From positions 409,037-473,036 of the forward strand of contig PGXY01000002.1 in NCBI GenBank assembly GCA_002839375.1: a stretch of DNA of 64,000 bases, given 5' to 3'. Source of the DNA: Spirochaetae bacterium HGW-Spirochaetae-1. GTDB taxonomy: Bacteria > Spirochaetota > UBA4802 > UBA5550. The position numbers and the translations under genes are program-made. The notes under the pieces were generated by a model. The model worked only from the letters and a program-made list of their open reading frames with translations, had not been told where the DNA came from and made no database searches. Below are positions 8,797 to 16,722 of this stretch, piece after piece. Position 1 is the first letter of the stretch; each line of letters opens with the position of its first letter.

Positions 8797-9206
8797 TTGC
8801 CGTCACCTTCAGGCTGTTTTGTGACCTCTTCGAGCAGCTTTTGCAGTTCGTCGTTCTCTGCCTTCAACTTCTCGTTTTCGGCTTTGAGTTCGTCGTTCTC
8901 TGCCTTCAGCTCTTTCACGCCCCTCTTTTCGAGCAGCAGATTCAATTTCTCAATCTCTGCTCTCAGCTCATCGTTTTCGGCTTTTATCCGTTCGCTATCA
9001 GCGGCAAGTGTAGCGAGTACACCGTCGGAGACAGGAGCGGCTGCCTTTTCACCGTCAGAGAGTTTCTTGACGCGCCCCTCATCGATCAAGGCTTTCAGTT
9101 CGTCCTCGCCACCGATAATTTCTTCGGCGGCAAAGCGAGAGCCAGGCTCCGCAATGCGCTTGCGGAGCGATAGGCGATCTTTTAAGAGTTTATAATTTTG
9201 TTCCAT
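8793..9206 (-). CDS. Coiled-coil virion-associated protein
   Basis: A 137-residue protein. Residues about 70-130 are a textbook heptad coiled coil (AENDELRAEIEKLNLLLEKR, then the near-repeat ELKAENDELKAENEKLKAEN). The N-terminal part is basic then acidic. It starts 10 bases after the major capsid stop. A role as capsid-associated spacer or assembly factor is possible but is guessed from position only. Confidence 0.55.
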   Translation of the reverse strand: MEQNYKLLKDRLSLRKRIAEPGSRFAAEEIIGGEDELKALIDEGRVKKLSDGEKAAAPVSDGVLATLAADSERIKAENDELRAEIEKLNLLLEKRGVKELKAENDELKAENEKLKAENDELQKLLEEVTKQPEGDGK

Positions 9207-9216
9207 GGACTACCTC

Positions 9217-10479
9217 CTACCATGCAGGCAGCGTCACGCGCTGGATAAAGGAGTTGATCCCTTCGCTGTACATTATACCCTCAGCGAAATACCATGCACG
9301 TTCAGCCTGAGAGAGTGTCTTAACATCGGGTTTCAGGTCGATCTCAGCTGTGAGATTGCGCTTGATCCCGATATTCATATACCTGTTTTTCGTGGCCCCG
9401 GTGCAGGGCATAACCAGGTAGGCATATGTGTCACCGACACCGCTGTAGACTTTTTGTCTCGTGCGGCCGGTGATGGTGTTGCCATCGTAACCGATGATCT
9501 TTCGGATTGCCGACAGTGACGGGAATCCGGTGTCGGTAGAGACGGCAGCCTTTTTGATTATACCGTTTGCAACACGGGCGATATGATTTGCGGTGTACTC
9601 GCTGGCGAGACACACAAGACCACTGGACCCGATTTTCTGACCTGTGACGGGATCGGTTTTCTTTGCGAACACATCGATCGCATTTTCGAGGGTGTAATAC
9701 AGCAACTCCTCGCGGGTTGCACCGGATGTCGTCGCGGCTGCGGTCGTCTTTGTCCCGGTATAAGAGCCGGCAAGTATCTTGCTGATTGCCAGGTCGTCAC
9801 GCAGACTGTTGTAGCCCTCCATGACCGCGTCGTTGACTTTGTCGAAATCGAGTGACTTGTCAAACAGTGCGGCGAGGAGATCGTGAGTGAATCCGGCGGC
9901 ATAGATGAAATGCTCAACCGTATCAACCTGTCCGCCCCTGGTCTCGCCCTGATTAACAGCCTCACCTGATCCGTTGTGCTCTTTAAACTCAACGGCGTAG
10001 GGGAAGAATTCCTCAACCTTAAACACCTTGTCGCTGTTCGGCATGTCGATGATCCGGTAAATATTTTCCCTGATGGTGGGATTTACAGCCTTTTTGATCG
10101 ACAGGTCGATCCGTACAGCATCCCACAGGGATTCCCAGTCAGGCAGAAGGGTATTCGTAGAGCCCTGTGGACTGAATACGCCCTTTGCGACCATTTCCCG
10201 GATGCTCATTTTCTTTTTCAAGCTATGGCACATGACGGGAATGTCGAACGCGGACCCGTATCTTTTCAGGTCTTCAAAGTTCGGCATCGCTCCTTTCATT
10301 TTTGCGGCGCGTTCCATTTTGGCAAAAATTGCCACTTCTTCGGTCCCCGGCTGCCCGAGCTTGGACGCACCAACAGGGGCCGACACGCCGCACAGGTCGG
10401 CGTGCTTAAAAAACACCTCGCCAGCGCGGAGCTTGCTCTCCGCCTGGACTCGATTGGATTCTCTGGTAATTATATCCAT
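9217..10479 (-). CDS. Major capsid protein
   Basis: A 420-residue head shell protein following protease/scaffold and decoration genes. Features of HK97-fold capsids are visible: a long charged N-terminal helix region (TRESNRVQAESKLRAGEVFF), the segment DIPVMCHSLKKKMSIREMVA, an E-loop-like part (EFKEHNGSGEAVNQGETRGG), and a C-terminal part with KRNLTAEIDLKPDVKTLSQ. Size and position support the call; the exact capsid family is not identified. A strong AGGAGG site precedes the ATG. Confidence 0.7.
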   Translation of the reverse strand: MDIITRESNRVQAESKLRAGEVFFKHADLCGVSAPVGASKLGQPGTEEVAIFAKMERAAKMKGAMPNFEDLKRYGSAFDIPVMCHSLKKKMSIREMVAKGVFSPQGSTNTLLPDWESLWDAVRIDLSIKKAVNPTIRENIYRIIDMPNSDKVFKVEEFFPYAVEFKEHNGSGEAVNQGETRGGQVDTVEHFIYAAGFTHDLLAALFDKSLDFDKVNDAVMEGYNSLRDDLAISKILAGSYTGTKTTAAATTSGATREELLYYTLENAIDVFAKKTDPVTGQKIGSSGLVCLASEYTANHIARVANGIIKKAAVSTDTGFPSLSAIRKIIGYDGNTITGRTRQKVYSGVGDTYAYLVMPCTGATKNRYMNIGIKRNLTAEIDLKPDVKTLSQAERAWYFAEGIMYSEGINSFIQRVTLPAW

Positions 10480-10494
10480 CTGGTTTTTACCTCC

Positions 10495-11217
10495 TTAGAT
10501 GTACAGAACGGTAATTATACCGGTCCCATTGGTTGTATCAGCGGTCAAGGTCAGACCGGCTGCAACTACAACGCTGTACGCGTTGATTAGCGTTCCAAAA
10601 GACAGGGCGTTCACGGTTGCTATCGGAACCACGCCGATAGTGTTAGTCCCATCGGTCACTGTTACGTCCTCACTCGACACCGTTGCGAGGGCTTGTCCAA
10701 TAATACCCACGATTTGCGATCCGACGGGTATATCCGCATTCACAACCGGGGCACCTGCCGCATGCGATCCGGTGGGAACTGCTATCCTTTTCGCTTTCAG
10801 CGCACCGCCTATGAGAGCTTCGTTGCCCTGGGCGAACGGCCTGAAAACAACGAACGTGTGAGCGCCGGCTGATCCACCGAACTCGGTACATATCCCAACG
10901 GGGATACGTCCCGCAGCGTTGGCGGCCCTTATTGCTCCGGCTGCGCTCGATCCACCGGGAGCAAAAAAGACGATCTGTCCGACGACAAAAGTGTCGGCGG
11001 CTGCAATCTGATCAGTCTCGATGGTGCGCTCGTGATCAATATTGATCTTGCCGCTCGCTCCATCAGCGATACCGTCATATTCCTTCACCTCTCCGAAATA
11101 TCCGTCAAGGTGGACGAGTTCGAGGTTCTCAACCGCGCGACCAAGATTGTTCGCAACGGTGACCTGCTTGTCGCTGAGAGTTTTCTCAACGAGTCCGGGG
11201 AAATCGTAGGTAGTCAT
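10495..11217 (-). CDS. Capsid decoration protein (DUF2190-like)
   Basis: A 240-residue, Gly/Ala/Val-rich beta protein between protease and capsid genes, the usual place of head decoration proteins. The repeated pattern of small beta motifs (GAIRAANAAGRIPVGICTEF, AVPTGSHAAGAPVVNADIPV) resembles DUF2190 capsid-stabilising proteins. Start overlaps the protease stop by one base. Confidence 0.6.
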   Translation of the reverse strand: MTTYDFPGLVEKTLSDKQVTVANNLGRAVENLELVHLDGYFGEVKEYDGIADGASGKINIDHERTIETDQIAAADTFVVGQIVFFAPGGSSAAGAIRAANAAGRIPVGICTEFGGSAGAHTFVVFRPFAQGNEALIGGALKAKRIAVPTGSHAAGAPVVNADIPVGSQIVGIIGQALATVSSEDVTVTDGTNTIGVVPIATVNALSFGTLINAYSVVVAAGLTLTADTTNGTGIITVLYI

Positions 11218-11558
11218 TATTCGCCTCCTTCAAACTTGCTTTCGTACTGCCCGGTAGGCTCTTCGCCGCTCGGCGTTGCGCCTTCGCCACCGACACCGAT
11301 GTCGCCTGGGGATTCGAGAGCGGCCTGGATATTGCCGTTCGACAGCACGGCCATGATTGACAGCGTGGCCTCTTCTTTCGTTTCGCCGTTTTTAATGCAC
11401 TCGTCAATTTTCGAGCACACAGCGGGTATCTTTTTAAACTCCGCTTTTTCTTTCATGGAGAGCAGGGCGGCTACCCGGTCTTTCTCCTGTTTTACTCCCA
11501 CCGCCACGGCTGCGGCATAGATGGCGGGGTGCTCTTTCATAAGCTGCTCTAAATTCAT
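11217..11558 (-). CDS. Nested scaffold protein from an internal start
   Basis: Within the protease gene an in-frame ATG at 11558 is preceded by AGGAGGC (11566-11572), as good a ribosome site as any in the operon. It would give a 113-residue helical protein identical to the protease C-terminus. In lambda, Nu3 is made this way from gene C in large excess as internal scaffold. Separate expression here is inferred from the ribosome site. Confidence 0.6.
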   Translation of the reverse strand: MNLEQLMKEHPAIYAAAVAVGVKQEKDRVAALLSMKEKAEFKKIPAVCSKIDECIKNGETKEEATLSIMAVLSNGNIQAALESPGDIGVGGEGATPSGEEPTGQYESKFEGGE

Positions 11559-12329
11559 GATTTGAGCCTCCTGTGGATTATTTTGTCCGCCTGTGGCGGT
11601 AATTTCCTTTTTCGGTTGCTGTGGTTGAGGCTGTGCGCTCGATCCGTGTTGTGCGGTAGCGTCTAACGCGTTTCGTGATAAAGAAGGAATATCCTTTATC
11701 ATCGCGGCGACTTTGAGAATGTCGTCTTTGCCTCTCGGGTCTACTCGCATTTTTTCCATTACAGTCTTTACTTTCATTGCGCCAAGAGCGAGAGCAATCT
11801 CCTTGTTTTTCTCGCCTTCGGTCGCCGGGATAATCTCGTCAACAAGTCCGGCGGTTTTAAGTTCTTCGCCGAAATACCACGTTTCGGCGTCCATGATCGC
11901 CTTTGCTTCCTCGACGCTTATTTTCATTTTTGCGGCATAGGCGGCAGCCATGAGACCCGACATGCCCTTGAAAACCTGCGCCGTTTTTTCCATTTCCCGA
12001 TAGTCTCCAACGGCTCCGCCCCATACATTGTGAATCATTGCATAGGTGTTGCTGTATGCGGAAACAAGGTCAAATACGGGATTGACGAGGTTGTACGATC
12101 CCATTGAACACGCTTCACCGATCACCGTTAGCGACAACTGGGCGTCGGGGAATTTCTTTTTATAACCCTGGAATAAATTAAAAATAGTTATCCCATAAGA
12201 CACATAGCCGCCAGGAGTTGACATATATACGTCGAGGTCGTCACCGTTGGCTTTTTTGAGATCGTTTCCTATCCTTTCAGGGTCGACCTCCCATCCAATT
12301 TCTCCGATTATTTCCATTCTTGTTGGCAT
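11217..12329 (-). CDS. ClpP-type prohead protease with C-terminal scaffold domain
   Basis: A 370-residue maturation protease. Residues 1-170 are a ClpP (family S14) domain: MSTPGGYVSYG substrate groove, nucleophile Ser75 in GEACSMGS, His100 in YAMIHNVWGG, and candidate Asp147 in IMDAETW before GLVDEI. Residues about 225-255 are a Pro/Gln-rich linker. The C-terminal 113 residues (helical, from MNLEQLMKEHPAIYA) are scaffold-like and have an internal ribosome site. Lambda C/Nu3 uses the same architecture. The protease should clear scaffold from the prohead. Confidence 0.8.
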   Translation of the reverse strand: MPTRMEIIGEIGWEVDPERIGNDLKKANGDDLDVYMSTPGGYVSYGITIFNLFQGYKKKFPDAQLSLTVIGEACSMGSYNLVNPVFDLVSAYSNTYAMIHNVWGGAVGDYREMEKTAQVFKGMSGLMAAAYAAKMKISVEEAKAIMDAETWYFGEELKTAGLVDEIIPATEGEKNKEIALALGAMKVKTVMEKMRVDPRGKDDILKVAAMIKDIPSLSRNALDATAQHGSSAQPQPQQPKKEITATGGQNNPQEAQIMNLEQLMKEHPAIYAAAVAVGVKQEKDRVAALLSMKEKAEFKKIPAVCSKIDECIKNGETKEEATLSIMAVLSNGNIQAALESPGDIGVGGEGATPSGEEPTGQYESKFEGGE

Positions 12330-12341
12330 TCGATTACCCCT

Positions 12342-12710
12342 CTATTTCAATTCGCTCCTGCATTGCTCATAATTGCGATATTTCACCGCATCCTGATAAT
12401 CAACCGGGTTCGCTTTTCCGTCTTCGCTGATTCCGAACGCCTCGCCCTGGCAATATATTCGGTGCAACTTCTTATAACAGGCCTCCGAGGGCGGGACCGT
12501 GGCCGATTTATCTTTCGCCTGGTAATACAGTTTATAGGCATTCAATGACATGTTGCATTCTGCCGGGAGTTCCTCGATCCATATCGGATCGAAGGATTTG
12601 CACGAAAGGCAACTGAAGGCAATGGTTGCGCATAACGTCAAAAGCAGAAAAAAAATTATTCCTGTTTTTAAATCACTCCATCCAATTTTTAAACCATTTA
12701 TTCCGAACAT
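12342..12710 (-). CDS. Small membrane-anchored, Cys-containing phage protein
   Basis: A 122-residue protein from an ATG with GGGGGA upstream. One hydrophobic helix (about residues 17-36, TGIIFFLLLTLCATIAFSCL) is followed by LSCK, which could act as a lipobox, and a soluble Cys-containing tail (CYKKLHRIYCQG). It may be anchored in the host membrane. A spanin-like or superinfection-exclusion role is possible but unproven. Confidence 0.5.
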   Translation of the reverse strand: MFGINGLKIGWSDLKTGIIFFLLLTLCATIAFSCLSCKSFDPIWIEELPAECNMSLNAYKLYYQAKDKSATVPPSEACYKKLHRIYCQGEAFGISEDGKANPVDYQDAVKYRNYEQCRSELK

Positions 12711-12711
12711 G

Positions 12712-13062
12712 TTATTCCCCCGCTGGCATAGTCGGCGCGTATTGCACTTCAAATTTCGCCGGGAATGTTTTTTCGAGAAAAGTCCCCGACGCGTCGGAAA
12801 TCTCGACCCATGCTTTATAACTCCCGACAGTCAGTAAAGACGTATCCGCTTCGGTGATAATGTGTTTTGCAGTACGGCCGAGTTCGCTATCATATTCATA
12901 TCCAGCATCCCAGGAGCCAAGCACATCGGCGGTACTATCTGCCCTTTTGCTCTCATAGACAATGGTCAAAACCTTGTCCGATAGATCGAGATCAGTGTCA
13001 ATCGGGATGACGAGCGGCTTTGAGTATTCACCGAAAATCAGTATTTTATCTGTGCCACTCAT
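12712..13062 (-). CDS. Beta-sandwich virion accessory protein, function unknown
   Basis: A 116-residue protein (MSGTDKILIFGEYSKPLVIP ... GSYKAWVEISDASGTFLEKT) with the strand pattern of small Ig-like phage appendage domains. It sits directly downstream of the repeat-rich appendage gene in the same operon, so a role in tail-fibre or head decoration is plausible. No family recognised with certainty. Confidence 0.5.
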   Translation of the reverse strand: MSGTDKILIFGEYSKPLVIPIDTDLDLSDKVLTIVYESKRADSTADVLGSWDAGYEYDSELGRTAKHIITEADTSLLTVGSYKAWVEISDASGTFLEKTFPAKFEVQYAPTMPAGE

Positions 13063-13083
13063 TCCCTCACTGTCTCCTCCTGT

Positions 13084-14805
13084 TCACTGCAATTTCACCT
13101 TGTCCAGCAACACTCTTCTATTTAAGTCTACTTTATTGAGCGTTATACTACCGTTATGCGAAACTTTGTCAAGCATAATCTTAGCGTTATGCGATACTTT
13201 TTGTAAAATTAGCGCTTTTAATATGACTTCTATAACTGGAGTAGCAATACGGATAGCGTCCGTTATGCTCATCGACTCGGAGAGGGAGGCAGTAAACTGA
13301 GCGACTGACTGCATAATGTCGGTAATGGTGACCGCTTCAGAGAGCGTCCCCTTAAATTCAGCCGCTCCTCTTAGCTCGTCCGACACATTGAGAGTTTCGG
13401 CCAGGGTGGACATAAACGTCGCCGATGCCGAACAGGAGTCGGAGATTCCTATGGAATCAGACAGGGTGAGAAAAATCGCATTTGCATAGCTGATGAAATC
13501 GGTAATTGTGAGACTTTCAGAAAGAGTCCCGGTGAAAAGAGCGGTAGACACAAGGGCATCCACAACAGGAACCATCTCGGAGAGTGTGGCTTTGAGTATG
13601 GCTAATGATCCCAAAAAATCACCGACGGAAAGCGAATCAGCGAGAACCGCATTGAGTATCGCAGCAGAAATGAAATTATCGGAGATATTAAGAGAATCGG
13701 CCAGCGTTCCGTTGGCTTCGAGTCGCGCTCCGTCGGAATCTGAGATCGTGATCTCATCGGACATCGATGCGCCGAACACAGCCTGGGAGGCAAGAGCATC
13801 GGAGGTTGAGAGAGATTCGGAGAGGGTGCAGTTGTAGGACGAGCCGCCGGACTGCCATGCCCACGTTCCCCAAAATGTGGCGTTGTCAAGCAGTTGATCG
13901 GATTCGTGGGCATGCCATGCGGCCGACCTGACGGCGGTATCTATCGATACATGTTGCAATCGGCCATCCATGTAAGACGTTCCGCCATTGCGTTCGCGAC
14001 CCATATTGAGAGGCTCACCCGATAAAGACATTTCTGATGTCCTGGCATAATCATCAACCAATCCCCCATCGAGATAAAACGCCAAATTACCCGACAAATA
14101 GGTATAACTGAATGATAGTGTATGCCAGTCTCCATATATTGCACCAGTATTTATATATTCAAATGATCCATCGATGCGAAGATAATTATAACCGTCGTTT
14201 CCCATAAACCAACGCCAGCCAGAACCCATGATGCCGTGTGCAGCGTCTGCATCATCAATATGCACCAATACTGATGCCGTCCAGTCTCCCGATACGGAAA
14301 AATCGGAATCGGTGTCAATATACTCAGAGCTTGCGTCGTCAAAATCTACAGCGGAACCGATAAGTCCCGAAACCTCTGACGGGGTATTATATCCTGTAGC
14401 TGTAACTCCCGCGATACGATCGGCATCTAGAGGGGTTGGAAAATACCAACCGTGATAACTATCATATGCGTTGTCAGAGCCGTAAGTATCGCTATCAGAC
14501 ACTGCCGCATTACGAGTGTTCGGCGGATATATCCTTACTTGCTGTGTGCCAGATGAGGCAAGAGTTCCGGACCACTTAACCCGAAGCAGTCCAGTCTCTC
14601 CTGAGTTGTCAAAATCGATCCAGTCACATGCAAGCTCTGTACCGTCTCCCATTGCCGCACGGCCCCGTGTGCCATCAGATGAATCGACATCAGCCCACCA
14701 TGACGACGACATGCGTGACAGATCGACGATAAACGTAAAATCAGTCAGCGCGCTAGACGGATTGCTTATCGTGCCAAGGTCATATCCGGTTGCGGGCAAT
14801 GCCAT
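13084..14805 (-). CDS. Large appendage protein: DUF2341/LamG-like domains plus repeat stalk
   Basis: A 573-residue adhesin-like protein. Residues about 1-105 are DUF2341-like (MALPATGYDLGTISNPSSAL ... WSGTLASSGTQQVRIYPP). Residues about 125-320 look like a concanavalin/LamG fold (GSAVDFDDASSEYIDTDSDF, TASVLVHIDD). Residues 328-527 are ten 20-residue repeats of the form LSESLTITDxxxxxAxFxxT. The end carries 11-residue repeats with LxKVSHN. Such an order (sugar-binding head, regular beta stalk) fits a receptor-binding or head fibre. It lies between lysis and protease genes, not in the tail module. Confidence 0.6.
   Translation of the reverse strand: MALPATGYDLGTISNPSSALTDFTFIVDLSRMSSSWWADVDSSDGTRGRAAMGDGTELACDWIDFDNSGETGLLRVKWSGTLASSGTQQVRIYPPNTRNAAVSDSDTYGSDNAYDSYHGWYFPTPLDADRIAGVTATGYNTPSEVSGLIGSAVDFDDASSEYIDTDSDFSVSGDWTASVLVHIDDADAAHGIMGSGWRWFMGNDGYNYLRIDGSFEYINTGAIYGDWHTLSFSYTYLSGNLAFYLDGGLVDDYARTSEMSLSGEPLNMGRERNGGTSYMDGRLQHVSIDTAVRSAAWHAHESDQLLDNATFWGTWAWQSGGSSYNCTLSESLSTSDALASQAVFGASMSDEITISDSDGARLEANGTLADSLNISDNFISAAILNAVLADSLSVGDFLGSLAILKATLSEMVPVVDALVSTALFTGTLSESLTITDFISYANAIFLTLSDSIGISDSCSASATFMSTLAETLNVSDELRGAAEFKGTLSEAVTITDIMQSVAQFTASLSESMSITDAIRIATPVIEVILKALILQKVSHNAKIMLDKVSHNGSITLNKVDLNRRVLLDKVKLQ
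13225..13824 (-). repeat. Ten tandem 60-bp (20-residue) coding repeats
   Basis: Ten consecutive units of exactly 20 codons encode variants of L(S/A)(E/D)S(L/M)xI(T/S)D followed by a variable 11-residue part ending in T/S/V. The DNA has diverged, so the repetition is kept at protein level. Three and a half 11-codon units (LxKVSHN...) follow at about 13087-13206. Confidence 0.85.
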
Positions 14806-14915
14806 TAAATAAACCTCTTAAAAATCCACTGTATTATCTGCGTGTATCGCATGTTCCTCAACTCACCGGCCAAAGAGTAATCGATAATTCCCCATCCTGG
14901 AACCATGGTTCCATC

Positions 14916-15458
14916 CTACGATAGCGTTAACGTATAACTCACATTTATCGTGTCGCCTGACACAACCGAACGATCCCCTTCTGTGAACGCAACCGCCGAT
15001 AACAGTACGCCGCCGGTACTGTCTTTCGTCGCGCTGGCCCCGGTCCCGAAAACGATAAAGCCGCCTTTCAGCGTTCCCGATTCATTCGGAGCAAAAGACA
15101 GAGAGGCCGACAACGCTTTCGCGCCCGATGCAGCTGCAGCCCATGCACAGGTCTTTCGGTCTCCAGTATAGTTCGGCGCGTTCGTCGGGCCTGCCTCTTT
15201 CCAGCCAGAATGACTCCCCATGGCATCGCCAGCCGCAATTGCCGACCAATCGACTGAGCTTATCAGGCCCATGTATGCCGCTGCGGTGTATGATGATCCA
15301 GCAAGAGCCGCGTCCAGCAGGGCGTTTCGGCCCACGGTCACGACAAGATTGTCGGTATCCTCCCGCCATTTCAGGCGGCCGTCTTTATCAAAGCACTCAA
15401 ATGTATATTTGCCTTTAATTCTCAATTTGTCGCTCAATTTGTCGCTCTTTCGCTTCAT
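14916..15458 (-). CDS. Phage structural protein, beta-rich, unknown
   Basis: A 180-residue protein starting MKRKSDKLSDKLRIKGKYTF at an ATG with an AGGAGG site. It has a short KSDKLSDKLRIKGKY lead, an ECFDKDGRLKWREDTDNLVV segment often seen at the start of phage structural proteins, and a small-residue-rich jelly-roll-like remainder. The N-terminal pattern is shared by a broad group of phage head or tail accessory proteins; specific role unknown. Confidence 0.5.
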   Translation of the reverse strand: MKRKSDKLSDKLRIKGKYTFECFDKDGRLKWREDTDNLVVTVGRNALLDAALAGSSYTAAAYMGLISSVDWSAIAAGDAMGSHSGWKEAGPTNAPNYTGDRKTCAWAAAASGAKALSASLSFAPNESGTLKGGFIVFGTGASATKDSTGGVLLSAVAFTEGDRSVVSGDTINVSYTLTLS

Positions 15459-15481
15459 GTTGTCCTCCTGTTTATGTCTCA

Positions 15482-15718
15482 TTATTTTTGCTTTTTTGTC
15501 AGTCGTTTCAATGCCCGGCCAAGTCCCACCTCGAAGCTGGAGAGCCGCTCAACGTCGGTACGCCCGCTCTCTCGATACCCGCCGACAAGAGCCTCGCCGG
15601 TCTTCTCTCCGTAGTATTCAAGTGTTTTATTGTCCACAAACGACCGACGGTTACCAAAAAGCCAAAGAAAGCAATTTTTAAAAAAAGCAAAAATCTGATT
15701 CGAATTAAGGATTCCCAT
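15482..15718 (-). CDS. Small phage protein in the lysis/portal region
   Basis: A 78-residue protein (MGILNSNQIFAFFKNCFLWL ... GRALKRLTKKQK) with an N-terminal amphipathic or membrane-associated segment and a basic C-terminus. A GGAGAG site lies upstream. An overlapping frame (15508-15723) is less likely. Possibly part of the lysis cluster. Confidence 0.45.
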   Translation of the reverse strand: MGILNSNQIFAFFKNCFLWLFGNRRSFVDNKTLEYYGEKTGEALVGGYRESGRTDVERLSSFEVGLGRALKRLTKKQK

Positions 15719-15738
15719 CTCATATCTCTCCGGCCCCG

Positions 15739-16053
15739 TTAGTTTATTTTGCTCTCAATTTTCGTGAGTCTATCACGCAATTCCTGCATCTTTTCAAATC
15801 GGCGCTCCTCGATATCGGCTCGCAGTTCGTTCATTGCTCTGAGCTCGCCGAGGGTGTAGTCCCTGAGTTCGTCAAACTCGCGCTTGACCGACTCCTGTTC
15901 TCGGCTAAGTCGTTCGAGCCACCCGGAGAACATCTTCATTACCTGACGCACGATGGCGACTACAAGAACAGCAACAAGGTATACATACCGAGCATTATCA
16001 ACAGCAAATCCATTAAGCGCAGCCAGTAGTGTTTGAAAAACTGATTGATCCAC
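15739..16053 (-). CDS. Membrane protein with coiled coil, holin-like candidate
   Basis: A 104-residue protein with one transmembrane helix (about residues 22-40, RYVYLVAVLVVAIVRQVMKM) followed by a long charged coiled coil (REQESVKREFDELRDYTLGE ... LRDRLTKIESKIN). This topology occurs in some holins and i-spanins. It is two genes downstream of the M23 endolysin, which supports a lysis function, though it is not proven. Confidence 0.45.
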   Translation of the reverse strand: MDQSVFQTLLAALNGFAVDNARYVYLVAVLVVAIVRQVMKMFSGWLERLSREQESVKREFDELRDYTLGELRAMNELRADIEERRFEKMQELRDRLTKIESKIN

Positions 16054-16062
16054 ATTGCCGCC

Positions 16063-16293
16063 TCACTGTTTATTATATTGAATATTGACGCCGGGCTTGA
16101 TCGTCACATGCTTGCCAATATACCCGAAAGAGGTCAAAAACCACAGACCCAGAATTATTACAATTATCCCGATCAGAAGTTCTTTGCCTTTATATTTGAC
16201 TGTTCCTATGACAGTACGTGGCAGCCATGGCAAGCTCATGAGCCATTCGTTCTCTGCGATCAGTTCTTTTTTTGTTTTCTTTTTCTTTGCCAT
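16063..16293 (-). CDS. Small single-pass membrane protein of the lysis cluster
   Basis: A 76-residue protein with a Lys-rich start (MAKKKKTKKELIAENEWLMS) and one strong helix (LLIGIIVIILGLWFLTSFGY, about residues 39-58). Directly downstream of the endolysin gene with four bases between. A holin or antiholin role is plausible by position and shape only. Confidence 0.45.
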   Translation of the reverse strand: MAKKKKTKKELIAENEWLMSLPWLPRTVIGTVKYKGKELLIGIIVIILGLWFLTSFGYIGKHVTIKPGVNIQYNKQ

Positions 16294-16296
16294 GTT

Positions 16297-16722
16297 TTAC
16301 CCCACAACTTCATATTTTTTCCCGAGTTCATCAAAGTACTTTAACGGATTATATGGAGTATGATATTTCCATCTCTCAAAATGTAGGTGTTCTCCATATC
16401 CCTTTTCGATCATGTATTCCGTTCGCGTCGATTGTCCGACCACAGTCCCCTCGTCGTATATATCACCCTGGACGAACTCAACGGGCGTTATGTGGGTAAA
16501 CTTAATTTCACCACCCGATTTCACCGGTGTGAAAACATGAGTCCACCCCCATTTCTCTTGATGCACTGAGCGCAAATATATAGCATCCTCTGGGAGAACT
16601 GCGTCAAGACGGTATCTGAAGGCATCGTCCCATGAACGGATGTCAACCCCCTTATGTGGCACACCGCCACGAACTCCGAACGGAGAAGTGATTTTCATCG
16701 GTCCCGAATCGGTCTTAATCAT
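16297..16722 (-). CDS. M23-family metallopeptidase, probable endolysin
   Basis: A 141-residue zinc endopeptidase of the lysostaphin/M23 type, expected to cut peptide cross-links in peptidoglycan. Metal ligands are visible: His23 and Asp27 in SPFGVRGGVPHKGVDIR, the catalytic-region His77 (KFTHI), and His112/His114 in GEHLHFERW. No signal peptide, so release would need a holin; two small membrane proteins follow it. Its start overlaps the portal stop by four bases. The family is clear; the lysis role is from context. Confidence 0.75.
   Translation of the reverse strand: MIKTDSGPMKITSPFGVRGGVPHKGVDIRSWDDAFRYRLDAVLPEDAIYLRSVHQEKWGWTHVFTPVKSGGEIKFTHITPVEFVQGDIYDEGTVVGQSTRTEYMIEKGYGEHLHFERWKYHTPYNPLKYFDELGKKYEVVG

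Noticed and set aside
15508..15723. Overlapping 71-codon frame near the lysis genes
   Set aside because: The 15482-15718 frame has a more natural protein sequence and spacing; both cannot easily be real.
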